Below, piece after piece: positions 9,143 to 17,602 of a DNA stretch of 64,000 nucleotides. Both the position numbers and the translations under genes were made by a program. Source of the DNA: Undibacterium cyanobacteriorum (GTDB taxonomy: Bacteria > Pseudomonadota > Gammaproteobacteria > Burkholderiales > Burkholderiaceae_D); assembly GCF_031326225.1 (NCBI RefSeq), contig NZ_CP133720.1, positions 1,674,001-1,738,000 of the forward strand, given 5' to 3'. The notes beneath the pieces were generated by a model that was not told where the DNA came from, made no database searches, and saw only the letters and a list, made by a program, of their open reading frames with translations. Each line of letters begins with the position of its first letter. Positions within the stretch are counted from its first letter, which is position 1.

Positions 9143-9682
9143 TTACTTCTGTTTGTTCTCATCACCGCGGACAAATTGCTGTACTTTGGCGCCCATCTTT
9201 AACAACTTCATCAGGGTACTCGGTTCCAAACGCAACATCTCGTCGGTCCAACTGGTTAAGGTCTTCATGAGAGCTAAAGTCTCGCTAATCCGCATCTTGG
9301 TCGCGCGATCTTCTTGGTCGATCTCTTCGCTATCGAGACAAGCCTGTAAAGTCGCTATAGTCGGATTAAATTCGCGTTCTTTTCGCTCTCTGACGACGGT
9401 GCGAAATAGTTCCCACACATCTAGGGAAGTCTCAAAGTGCGCGCGTCGATCGCCCATCACGTGCGCCAGTTTTACCAATTTCCAATTCTGTAGCTCTTTG
9501 AGCGAATTCGACACATTCGAACGTGCCACTCCCAAGGTATCTGCGATTTCTTCAGCCGGCAAGGGGACACCGACGATGTATAGCAAAGCGTGAATTTGAC
9601 TAACGGTCCGATTCACACCCCACAGCGTGCCCATCTCGCCCCAGTGGAGAATGAATTTTTGTTTGACAGGTGTAAGTTCCAT
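9143..9682 (-). CDS. GbsR/MarR-family transcriptional regulator
   Basis: The 179-residue protein has a winged helix-turn-helix (about residues 20-85: GVNRTVSQIHALLYI, LPAEEIADTLGVARSNVSNSLKELQNW). A helical dimerisation tail follows, as in the GbsR group of MarR-like repressors. It should bind a palindrome as a dimer. The promoter holds TTGACA, 17 bases, TAGACT, and the predicted start of transcription falls on the ATG, so the mRNA may be leaderless. A palindrome overlaps the -35 box, which suggests self-repression. The same palindrome stands before the DCC-SDR-DUF2269 operon, its probable target. The ligand is unknown. Confidence 0.88.
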   Translation of the reverse strand: MELTPVKQKFILHWGEMGTLWGVNRTVSQIHALLYIVGVPLPAEEIADTLGVARSNVSNSLKELQNWKLVKLAHVMGDRRAHFETSLDVWELFRTVVRERKEREFNPTIATLQACLDSEEIDQEDRATKMRISETLALMKTLTSWTDEMLRLEPSTLMKLLKMGAKVQQFVRGDENKQK

Positions 9683-9688
9683 GCCTGT

Positions 9689-9717
9689 AGTCTAGGTATT
9701 TACTTTATTTCTGTCAA
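9689..9717 (-). promoter_or_regulatory. sigma70-type promoter of the GbsR/MarR-type gene, likely leaderless
   Basis: On the minus strand TTGACA (9712-9717) and TAGACT (9689-9694) are separated by exactly 17 bases. The expected start of transcription, about 7 bases past the -10 box, coincides with the A of the ATG at 9682. No ribosome site would then be present in the transcript. Confidence 0.65.
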
Positions 9718-9726
9718 GAGAGAAAT
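9707..9726. promoter_or_regulatory. predicted autoregulatory operator of the GbsR/MarR-type gene
   Basis: ATTTCTGTC-AA-GAGAGAAAT has the same layout as the palindrome at 9025-9044, with one arm mismatch. It overlaps the -35 box, a position suited to repression. Confidence 0.68.
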
Positions 9727-9780
9727 TTCGAAAAGGGAAAATGGATCTATGCCAAAGTTTGCGCGATGTAAGGTCTGTGA

Positions 9781-10416
9781 TTACTTGCAATGATCGGTCG
9801 CCGCCTGATAGGCGACTACGAAGATCGAGAGAATGCTGGCACCTTGGCGTAAGCAATCCGGTTTTGTTGCTGCTTTGGCGGCTTCTTGAAAGCGTTCGTG
9901 TTTGGTAAGGCGTTGGCCTTCGAGCGAATTGCCGCTGGCTTCAGCACGTTTCTGGATGTCTGATTTACTGTCTTCGTAGGCTTGGCGGACAGCGTTGCTG
10001 TCGAAGCGTTTGCCACTCAAATTAGGCGTGGGTTCGCGTTTGAGGTTTTCACTGACACTATCAAAGCTCAATGCCTTTTCGGTCGTTGGTGCGATCGTGT
10101 CGGCTTTGCTCTCGCTGATCTTTGGCGCCGTAATGGCTTCAGATTTTTTTGGCAGCTTGCTCGCTCGTGGCGTTGATGAAATCGCTGATGAAATCGGTGG
10201 CAAATCCACACGAGGCAATTCTGCAGGCGGTGCTTGGAGTTTGACCCAATTGATGATCAACTCGCGTGAGCCTTCTCGTGTAGGTTGGCCAAGTGGTGTG
10301 GATAAACTGAGCTGAAGTAGAACCCCGACGGTCAGTAGAACAGCAAGCAATAATGCTAAGCCGCGTTGTCCGGGGCTTTTCACTAAGAAATCTGCATGGA
10401 TGCTTGCCGTCGTCAT
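9781..10416 (-). CDS. hypothetical single-pass membrane protein
   Basis: The start MTTASIHADFLVKSP gives 211 residues; longer in-frame starts add sequence with no clear character. One membrane helix (about residues 17-39) is followed by a Pro/Ser/Lys-rich, probably periplasmic stretch to residue 150. The C-terminal helical part has two cysteines (PDCLRQGAS and the final DHCK) that could form a disulfide. The layout recalls TonB-like or envelope-spanning proteins, but no TonB C-terminal domain is seen. It is a single gene between the GbsR-type regulator and an oxidoreductase. Function unknown. Confidence 0.6.
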   Translation of the reverse strand: MTTASIHADFLVKSPGQRGLALLLAVLLTVGVLLQLSLSTPLGQPTREGSRELIINWVKLQAPPAELPRVDLPPISSAISSTPRASKLPKKSEAITAPKISESKADTIAPTTEKALSFDSVSENLKREPTPNLSGKRFDSNAVRQAYEDSKSDIQKRAEASGNSLEGQRLTKHERFQEAAKAATKPDCLRQGASILSIFVVAYQAATDHCK

Positions 10417-10616
10417 ATCGTCGTATTTATATTGCGGTTTGATGATGGTGTTGGAATCGATCAAACGGCGATGATAAAACAAAATGAAAAAAACTTTCGG
10501 TTTTGTCGGTGAAATAATTGTGCAAACAGAAATAGGTGCGCGAAGCATTGCCATGCGCACCATGAGGGTGAATCAGATAATACTTTTGAAGCGAAGATTG
10601 CAGATGTTGATGAAGC

Positions 10617-11648
10617 TTATTCTTCAGCGATTTGCAAAATCAACTTTCCAAAGTTTTTACCTTCGAACAGCATGTTCAGCGTGGCAGGGAAGTTCTCCAA
10701 GCCTTTGACGATATCTTCACGTGTATGGAATTGGCCTTGCGCCATCCACATTCCCATTTCTTTGACGGCTTCGTGATAGCGGGGGGCGTAGTCGAAGACG
10801 ACAATCCCTTCCATACGGGCGCGGTTGACCAACAAAGATAGGTAATTTGATGGACCTTGAATTGGCGTCGTATTGTTGTATTGCGAGATCGCGCCACAAA
10901 TGATGATGCGTGCCTTCATATTGATACGCGTCAGCACGGTATCGAGAATTTCGCCGCCGACGTTATCGAAGTAAATATCGACACCATTGGGACAATGCTC
11001 TTTTAAACCGTCTTTCACTGAGCTGTTTTTGTAATCGATGCAGGCATCAAAGCCGAGTTCATTGACCACAAAATCACATTTATCTTTACCACCGGCGATG
11101 CCGACCACGCGGCAGCCTTTTTGTTTCGCGACTTGGCCAACCGTTTGACCAACCGCACCAGCAGCGCCAGAAACCACCACGGTTTCACCAGCTTTTGGCA
11201 TGCCGACATCGAGCAAGCCGAAATACGCGGTCATCCCTGGCATGCCTAGCGCATTGAGGTACTTCGGCAGTGGTGCGAAGCTAGGATCAATTTTGTAGAA
11301 GGCGCCGTATTTGCTATCAGCGGCACCGATCCAATACTCTTGTACCCCTGTGCTGCCTGAGACCATATCGCCGACTTTAAATTTGTCGGACTTGGAAGCG
11401 ACTACACGTCCTACACCGCCAGCACGCATCACTTCATTGATCTCGACGGGGCGAATATACGACTTACCGCCATTCATCCAGCCACGCATGGCGGGATCGA
11501 TGGAAATGTATAAGGTCTTCACCAGAATTTCACCATCGGCAAGTTCGCGTACGGGCTCGCTGATATGTGTCCAATTGTCAGCTGTCGGCAAGCCAACAGG
11601 GCGGGCAGCTAAGCGAATTTGATGATTGGTCAATACGGAATTGCTCAT
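10617..11648 (-). CDS. NADP-dependent medium-chain oxidoreductase (YncB/CurA-like)
   Basis: The 343-residue protein has the layout of the zinc-free leukotriene B4 12-hydroxydehydrogenase/curcumin reductase branch of the MDR superfamily. The N-terminal catalytic part contains LYISIDPAMRGWM and MRAGGVGRVVAS. The Rossmann part has VVSGAAGAVGQTVGQVAKQKG, GIDACIDY-like DACIDYKN, and VDIYFDNVGGEILD. Such enzymes reduce activated carbon-carbon double bonds of aldehydes and ketones with NADPH, mainly for detoxification. It is full length. It stands alone, with about 240 bases to the divergent purU gene. Confidence 0.9.
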   Translation of the reverse strand: MSNSVLTNHQIRLAARPVGLPTADNWTHISEPVRELADGEILVKTLYISIDPAMRGWMNGGKSYIRPVEINEVMRAGGVGRVVASKSDKFKVGDMVSGSTGVQEYWIGAADSKYGAFYKIDPSFAPLPKYLNALGMPGMTAYFGLLDVGMPKAGETVVVSGAAGAVGQTVGQVAKQKGCRVVGIAGGKDKCDFVVNELGFDACIDYKNSSVKDGLKEHCPNGVDIYFDNVGGEILDTVLTRINMKARIIICGAISQYNNTTPIQGPSNYLSLLVNRARMEGIVVFDYAPRYHEAVKEMGMWMAQGQFHTREDIVKGLENFPATLNMLFEGKNFGKLILQIAEE

Positions 11649-11969
11649 GAGGATGTCTCCTAGTGTTTTGTAGCGAAGTGATGCGATGTAGCGTGGGGTG
11701 CTCTTTTGCGATTAAAGAACAATCTCTACCCACGGCCAGATACAGAAAATGCTTGATCTGAGTTCCGGGGTAAAGCACCGCGCAAAACATGCACTATACA
11801 TGAATTAGCACGGACGTGCTTTTTTAATTCAATGATGCAGTGAACCATGCGGTTTTTGATAAATGTTTAAACCTAGGCGAGACCATTGTTGCACCTGCAA
11901 AAAAGTGCTGGAACGTGCGACAATGCTTGTTTTCCCTCTTTCTTGATTTTGTGTAAAGGCCTCCCTGCA

Positions 11970-12839
11970 ATGGCGACACCGGAATACATTTTGACTTTGT
12001 CTTGCCCCGATCAACGCGGAATTGTGCATAGCGTTTCAGGATTTTTGACGCAGCATGGTTGCAATATCATTGATTCGGCGCAGTTTGGTGACGCGCAATC
12101 GCAGTTGTTTTTTATGCGGGTACATTTTTCGGTCGATGAGGCGGGTATTCAGGAAGCGCAATTGCGCGCTGATTTCTCCCAGGTGGCCGAGACCTTGAGT
12201 ATGCAATGGCAACTCCACGACGCCCATCACAAACCACGTGTGGTGTTGATGGTGTCGAAGATTGGACATTGTTTGAATGATCTCTTGTTCCGCTACAAAA
12301 GCGGCCTATTACCAGTTGAGATCAAAGCCATCATTTCGAATCACAGTGACTTTTATCAATTAGCGGCAAGCTACAATATTCCCTTCCACCATCTCCCTTT
12401 GGCAACGGGTGCGAGTGCGGAAGCGAAGCGTCAACAAGAGCAAAAAGTGTTGGAAGTCATCGCCGCCAATCAAGCCGAGTTGGTGGTGTTGGCACGTTAT
12501 ATGCAGATTCTGTCGAACGAGATGTGTGAAGCGCTCAGTGGTCGCGCGATCAATATTCATCACTCGTTTTTGCCAAGCTTCAAAGGTGCCAAACCCTATT
12601 ATCAAGCGCATGATCGTGGTGTGAAATTGATCGGTGCAACAGCGCACTTTGTGACCGGCGATTTGGATGAGGGTCCGATTATCGAACAAGATGTCGAGCG
12701 CGTAGATCATGCTATGGGCCCAGAAAAATTGACGGCCATTGGTCGCGATGTGGAATGTGTTGTGTTGGCCCGCGCGGTCAATTATTTCGTCGAACATCGC
12801 ATTCTTTTGAATGGCCATAAGACGGTGATCTTTAAATAG
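11970..12839 (+). CDS. purU: formyltetrahydrofolate deformylase
   Basis: The 289-residue protein begins MATPEYILTLSCPDQRG with an N-terminal ACT domain (to about residue 85). The formyl-transfer/hydrolase domain follows, including NHSDFY, VVLARYMQILS, NIHHSFLPSFKGAKPY and GDLDEGPIIEQDV. These carry the conserved Asn-His-Asp set of folate hydrolases. It splits 10-formyl-tetrahydrofolate into formate and tetrahydrofolate, balancing the one-carbon pool with purine synthesis. The frame extends 28 codons upstream, but PurU proteins start at this ATG, so 11970 was chosen. Confidence 0.93.
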   Translation: MATPEYILTLSCPDQRGIVHSVSGFLTQHGCNIIDSAQFGDAQSQLFFMRVHFSVDEAGIQEAQLRADFSQVAETLSMQWQLHDAHHKPRVVLMVSKIGHCLNDLLFRYKSGLLPVEIKAIISNHSDFYQLAASYNIPFHHLPLATGASAEAKRQQEQKVLEVIAANQAELVVLARYMQILSNEMCEALSGRAINIHHSFLPSFKGAKPYYQAHDRGVKLIGATAHFVTGDLDEGPIIEQDVERVDHAMGPEKLTAIGRDVECVVLARAVNYFVEHRILLNGHKTVIFK

Positions 12840-12941
12840 ATATTTGGAAAAATCAAACACGTGAAGCGCCGTTTTCCTTTCGATGATGACAATAACTTAG
12901 CAAACTCAGTAAACCTTTAGCAGAAAAAACGAAGATTCAAC

Positions 12942-13481
12942 ATGGCATTAAAATCGACAATCTACAAAGCAGATCTCAATATTTCCGATATGGACAGGGG
13001 CTATTACGCTGATCACAGTTTAACGATCGCGCGTCACCCATCGGAAACCGATGAAAGAATGATGATTCGTGTCCTCGCATTTGCACTTAATGCCAGTGAA
13101 CGTTTGGCATTCGGGAAAGGTATTTCTGACACGGAAGAGCCTGACTTGTGGGAAAAGGATTACACCGATGCCATCAGCTTGTGGATCGAAGTGGGGCAGC
13201 CCGATGATCGTCGTTTGTTGAAGGCCTGTGGCCGTTCAGAAAAAGTGATCGTGTATAGCTACTCCCATGCCAGCGATGTTTGGTGGAAGCAAATGAATAG
13301 TCGCTTAGATCGCGCTAAGAATTTATGCGTTCGAAATATTGATTCGAACATCAGCCAAGAATTAGCTTTGCTGGCGGAACGCACCATGCAACTGCAATGT
13401 ACGATCCAAGACGGCCAAGTATGGCTATCCGGTGGTGATCGATCCGTGCAAGTGGATCTGGAGACTTGGAAGGATTTTTAG
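12942..13481 (+). CDS. yaeQ: YaeQ family protein
   Basis: The 179-residue protein starts MALKSTIYKADLNISDMDRGYY and has the family's HPSETDERMMIRVLAFALNA and LWIEVGQPDDRRLLKA stretches. YaeQ has a fold related to PD-(D/E)XK nucleases. In enterobacteria it was first reported as a suppressor of rfaH defects, later disputed, so its role is open. Length matches the family. It follows purU by about 100 bases and ends before a strong bidirectional terminator. Confidence 0.92.
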   Translation: MALKSTIYKADLNISDMDRGYYADHSLTIARHPSETDERMMIRVLAFALNASERLAFGKGISDTEEPDLWEKDYTDAISLWIEVGQPDDRRLLKACGRSEKVIVYSYSHASDVWWKQMNSRLDRAKNLCVRNIDSNISQELALLAERTMQLQCTIQDGQVWLSGGDRSVQVDLETWKDF

Positions 13482-13546
13482 TTTCAATTAAGCTTGTCAC
13501 CTTGTTGCACGATTTCGTATCGACCGGTGTGGCAAAAAATCCCAAT

Positions 13547-13584
13547 AAAAAACCACCGAGATCAAACAATCTCGGTGGTTTTTG
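13547..13584. terminator. bidirectional rho-independent terminator between yaeQ and cysK
   Basis: AACCACCGAGAT (13551-13562) pairs perfectly with ATCTCGGTGGTT (13569-13580), extended by A and T runs on the two sides. It can end yaeQ on the + strand and cysK on the minus strand. Confidence 0.9.
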
Positions 13585-13637
13585 TTTTTGAGGCAGCTGG
13601 TTAATTCTATGATCAGCAGATGCCGCTAGATGGGAGC

Positions 13638-14615
13638 TTAAGCCAAAGCCACGCCATTCGCGTCAAAGTAACCTTCAAAGAGTACCGAGCTCAAGTAACG
13701 TTCGCCAGAGTCGGGCAGCACAACGACAATCGTTTTACCTGCGTTCTCGGGCTTCTTGGCTAAACGGATGGCAGCTGCTGTCGCCGCACCGCAAGAGATG
13801 CCCGCCAAGATGCCTTCTTCTTTGGCGAGGCGGCGCGCGTACTCAACCGCTTCTTCATTGGAAACTTGTTCAATGCTGTCGACCAAAGACAAGTCCAAAA
13901 CGTCGGGCACGAAACCAGCACCGATACCTTGGATTTTGTGTGGAGCCGGTTGAATTGGCTGTCCATTGCGTTTTTGTGTCAAGACGGGACTCGCAACAGG
14001 TTCCACCGCCACGGTCGTGATGGCCTTACCTTGGGTTTGTTTGATGTAACGCGATACGCCAGTGATGGTGCCGCCGGTGCCAACACCTGCTACGAAAATA
14101 TCGAGCTTGCCTTCAGTATCTTCCCAAATTTCCGGACCAGTTGTTTTTTCGTGGATCGCAGGATTGGCTGGATTCTTGAATTGCTGCAGCAAGACATAAC
14201 GATCTGGATCGCTCGCGCGAATTTCCTCGGCTTTGGCAATCGCCCCATTCATGCCTTTAGCGCCTTCTGTGAGCACCAATTTCGCGCCGAAGGCTACCAG
14301 CAATTTGCGACGCTCGACGCTCATGGTTTCCGGCATCGTTAAAGTCAAAGGAATACCTTTCGCTGCCGCCACGAAGGCGAGGGCGATTCCGGTATTGCCA
14401 CTGGTAGGTTCGATCAATTCTTTGCCTGGACCAAGCAATCCGCGGGCTTCAGCATCAGCGACCATGGCGGCGCCGATACGGCATTTGACTGAGTAGGCTG
14501 GATTGCGACCTTCGATTTTCGCCAATACCGTTGCGCCAGCACCATCGGTGACGCGGTTGAGTTTCACCAGCGGGGTACGTCCGATGGAATCGGCGTTGTT
14601 GAGATAAATCGTCAT
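13638..14615 (-). CDS. cysK: cysteine synthase
   Basis: The 325-residue PLP enzyme has Lys44 (NPAYSVKCRIG) for the PLP Schiff base, the substrate loop TSGNTGIALA, the phosphate loop GVGTGGTITG, and PDSGERYLS near the end. It makes L-cysteine from O-acetylserine and sulfide in the cytoplasm. The sequence fits the CysK type better than the CysM type, although the loop near the active site was not compared in detail. The 231 bases upstream should hold the promoter; nothing specific was recognised there. Confidence 0.92.
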   Translation of the reverse strand: MTIYLNNADSIGRTPLVKLNRVTDGAGATVLAKIEGRNPAYSVKCRIGAAMVADAEARGLLGPGKELIEPTSGNTGIALAFVAAAKGIPLTLTMPETMSVERRKLLVAFGAKLVLTEGAKGMNGAIAKAEEIRASDPDRYVLLQQFKNPANPAIHEKTTGPEIWEDTEGKLDIFVAGVGTGGTITGVSRYIKQTQGKAITTVAVEPVASPVLTQKRNGQPIQPAPHKIQGIGAGFVPDVLDLSLVDSIEQVSNEEAVEYARRLAKEEGILAGISCGAATAAAIRLAKKPENAGKTIVVVLPDSGERYLSSVLFEGYFDANGVALA

Positions 14616-14846
14616 GTGTTCTCCTCAGTTTAATTAGATCTTGGTCCAGCTTGCTACCGTGAGGCACACTTCAATCGATCCGCGATCAATAGGCTCAATG
14701 TAGCTGGCGCAAGAAAACCCAAACAGCATACTGTAGTGCGATTTCTCTCGCAAAGAAAAAATCGGTATATGTATATTCAGAACCTTCTTTTGTTCGACTA
14801 TATCCGCCAAGTACAAACTTTGGCCATGTTTGATTATTTGCTTGGC

Positions 14847-17372
14847 TTATTTGCTCGGCTTCAAATAGATAATCTCACCCGCCGCCTCCATGATGGCCTT
14901 TCGGCTGTATAGGAGTGGGAAGTACTCGCCCTTGGCCCATGCTTGAGCGAGATCGCGGTAGTGCGGACTATTAGGGTTTCCGGATTGCCCCGGTGCATTC
15001 ATGGCGCGTGAATTATCCCAATTACCGACGTCGACCACGACTCTGAAGCTCGGACCATTCAATTGGACGAAATCTTGCGGCCGATAACTTGATTGGTTGA
15101 CGGAATTGGCACTACCACCGCGCGGTAGAGGGCCTACATTGAATTGACTCGCTTGTGATGGAGCTAAGAGCGTTGCCATCGGGTGGTTGAAATGCGTCTT
15201 TTGTAAGTCTCCCCAACGCCATTGAGATGCGTTTTCACCTAGCCTTTGTTCGAGTTGTCGGTACGAATCATCAAGGCTACTCAGCAACAGTTGATCACGC
15301 TTGCTACGCGCATCACTTCCCCAAGCTGAAGCCCATTGTTCTGGATTCTCTAAAACTTCAAGGAGTCGGACTAGGTCAGGCATGCTTGTCACCATGCGTG
15401 TATGCTGCCCTAGCATGAGGTCTTTATAAAGTGGCGCAAGAGCTTGTGAGTACCAATATTGATGTAACGCGGCCGCCGCCGAGTCGGCATATTCGTAGCG
15501 ATCCCAATGGCTCAACATGGTCAGCCCCAACTGTGCTTTGGGATAGAGATTCAAGCTCTCGGTTGGGATGTTCTGCAATAGTTTGATGAGACGTTCGGCT
15601 GGCAGCGATAGCACATCATTTTGCAATCGCATGCTGTCTTCGATCGAGATCTTTTTGTCTTGTGAGAGAACGTCTGCAATACGTTGGTAGCGCGCTGCAG
15701 AGGGCCATTCGAAGCCGATTTTGCGTTCGCGATACGGATAGTCTTTCGGTAAGTTCAGTTCGTTAGCCGAGGCGAACCAAGCTGGTTCAGGGTTATAGCT
15801 GAAGGGTAATTTGTCGCCTGACATGAAGCCTGCCCATTCGTAGCGTCCGTCGCCAGGAACTGGCAATAGCCCATCCCAATTGGGACGAATGGGAGTCAGG
15901 CCTCCAGGGACCCAGCCGATATTTCCGCGTGTATCAGCATAGACTTGGTTTTCCGTTGGCGCCCCCCAATGCAGCATCGACTTCTTGAAACTCTTAAAGT
16001 CCTTAGCTCGCATATAGTCGACACTGCCAAAGTAAGGTGCCATGCCAGCTTCCAACCATCCGGTTCGAACTGCATAGGCTTTGTGATTTTTGGTGTCGAA
16101 GTGAATCACGGGGCCATGTTTTGTGAAGAAGAGATCGGAGGCCATTACGCCGCCGTTTGGCAACTTGAAGTGCTCAGTCTGTTTTTGCATATCCACCCAA
16201 GTGCCTTGATAGCGATACTGGCTGATATTGGCTGGGTTGATTTCATAAACATAGAGATCTTCCTGATCAATGCTCATGATGGTCAAACCGAAGGCGATCG
16301 TGCCATTGTGACCAATCGAGATGCCAGGCAGGGCAGGCTCACCGGCACCGATTACATCGAGTCCCGGTGCTTTTAGGTGTGCAATATAGCGCAGCGAAGG
16401 GGCGGAATAGGCTCGATGAGGATCATTCGCCATAATCGCACGTCCCGTCGCTGATTTACTGGGTCCTATCACCCAGTTATTGCTTGCTTCCATGATGTCT
16501 TGCTCATGCGCCAAGAGTGGGCTTTGAGAGGTTTCTTGGCTGAGGAGATTTGGAGATTGCCCCTTTGGGTCATGCCAACTTAGTTTCATTGTGCGCGCAT
16601 CAAAGCTCACGTTTTGTGTCGCTAAGGTGAATTGTCGCAATACATCGTCGGGCAAGCAGGGATCTAAACCCTCTGGGATTTTGGTTTCCCAAGTTGGGCT
16701 CAGACGTTGTCTGAATTCATCGAGTTTGAGTTCTCCAGCACAAGCAAGCTTGGCGCGGCTGACTTCCGAGGTTAGATTGCGAGTAAGGCCATGACTACGT
16801 ATTCTCACCACATCTTCCGCTTGCCATGCTGCCGGTTGATATTGCAAGGCCTTGAATTCCAGCGGCATCTGTTCAGGGTGCTGCTTCAAGTAAAGAATGT
16901 AGGCGTTAATTCCGGCCACGAATTGCTTCGTGAGCTTTTCGGCGTGTTGACCGTAAGCTTGCCACTCTTTTTTCATATCGCCACGATAGAGAAATAGTCG
17001 TGCAGCGCGGTCTTGTTCGAGATAGGCGGAACCAAATACTTCAGAAAGTTGTCCCAAGCCACGACGCCGCCACAAATCGATTTGGAATAATCGATCGCGC
17101 GCGGCGTTGAAGCCCTGTACAAAAAAAGCATCACCTTCAGATTGAGCGAAAATATGTGGTACGCCCCAACGGTCTACCACAATTTCAGCTGCTTTTTGCA
17201 AACCTTGAACTTTGATTTGCCGCTGTGGCGCCGAAGTTGCGGTGACTGAAGTAGACGCTTGTACACCCAAGCAAGGTAGACAGAGCAAAGCCGAGAAGGT
17301 CAGCAGGTGTTGTAGCGCTGGTTTCAAAACTGAGGGAAGGCTGGCTTTGCGCTTGGTTATATGAAGAGGCAT
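14847..17372 (-). CDS. penicillin acylase family protein (Ntn hydrolase)
   Basis: The 841-residue protein has a basic N-terminus and a hydrophobic signal segment (about residues 15-40), so export to the periplasm is likely. The alpha part holds VDRWGVPHIFA and QGFNAARDRLFQIDLWRRR. A spacer ends at EASNNWVIG, where Ser297 should be the new N-terminal nucleophile after self-cleavage; NDPHRAYSAPS and GISIGHNGTIAFGLT follow. This family covers penicillin acylases and acyl-homoserine-lactone acylases such as PvdQ and QuiP. The sequence does not decide between beta-lactam, lactone or other amide substrates. Confidence 0.9.
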   Translation of the reverse strand: MPLHITKRKASLPSVLKPALQHLLTFSALLCLPCLGVQASTSVTATSAPQRQIKVQGLQKAAEIVVDRWGVPHIFAQSEGDAFFVQGFNAARDRLFQIDLWRRRGLGQLSEVFGSAYLEQDRAARLFLYRGDMKKEWQAYGQHAEKLTKQFVAGINAYILYLKQHPEQMPLEFKALQYQPAAWQAEDVVRIRSHGLTRNLTSEVSRAKLACAGELKLDEFRQRLSPTWETKIPEGLDPCLPDDVLRQFTLATQNVSFDARTMKLSWHDPKGQSPNLLSQETSQSPLLAHEQDIMEASNNWVIGPSKSATGRAIMANDPHRAYSAPSLRYIAHLKAPGLDVIGAGEPALPGISIGHNGTIAFGLTIMSIDQEDLYVYEINPANISQYRYQGTWVDMQKQTEHFKLPNGGVMASDLFFTKHGPVIHFDTKNHKAYAVRTGWLEAGMAPYFGSVDYMRAKDFKSFKKSMLHWGAPTENQVYADTRGNIGWVPGGLTPIRPNWDGLLPVPGDGRYEWAGFMSGDKLPFSYNPEPAWFASANELNLPKDYPYRERKIGFEWPSAARYQRIADVLSQDKKISIEDSMRLQNDVLSLPAERLIKLLQNIPTESLNLYPKAQLGLTMLSHWDRYEYADSAAAALHQYWYSQALAPLYKDLMLGQHTRMVTSMPDLVRLLEVLENPEQWASAWGSDARSKRDQLLLSSLDDSYRQLEQRLGENASQWRWGDLQKTHFNHPMATLLAPSQASQFNVGPLPRGGSANSVNQSSYRPQDFVQLNGPSFRVVVDVGNWDNSRAMNAPGQSGNPNSPHYRDLAQAWAKGEYFPLLYSRKAIMEAAGEIIYLKPSK

Positions 17373-17602
17373 GGTCTACACTAGGTTGGGTTATTCATGT
17401 TGTGCAAGTATAAAGCCTGTTTATCCGCTTTCGTACCGCGAAATTTGCATTTCGTCGCAAGGTGTTTGTTTTTGAGTCTTGAAAAAATTAGCATGTGCAT
17501 CTGTAATTTGGCAGAAGTGTAAAGAACTTAGTTTGTGCATCCGTGCTTGGTTCACTACACTCACTACCGCCCACTTGAACCCCTTTTCAAGGAAAGCAGT
17601 GT

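Noticed and set aside
8995..9270. 91-codon + strand frame over the GbsR/MarR promoter region
   Set aside because: It runs antisense into the regulator gene, spans the terminator and operator, and has no protein-like character.
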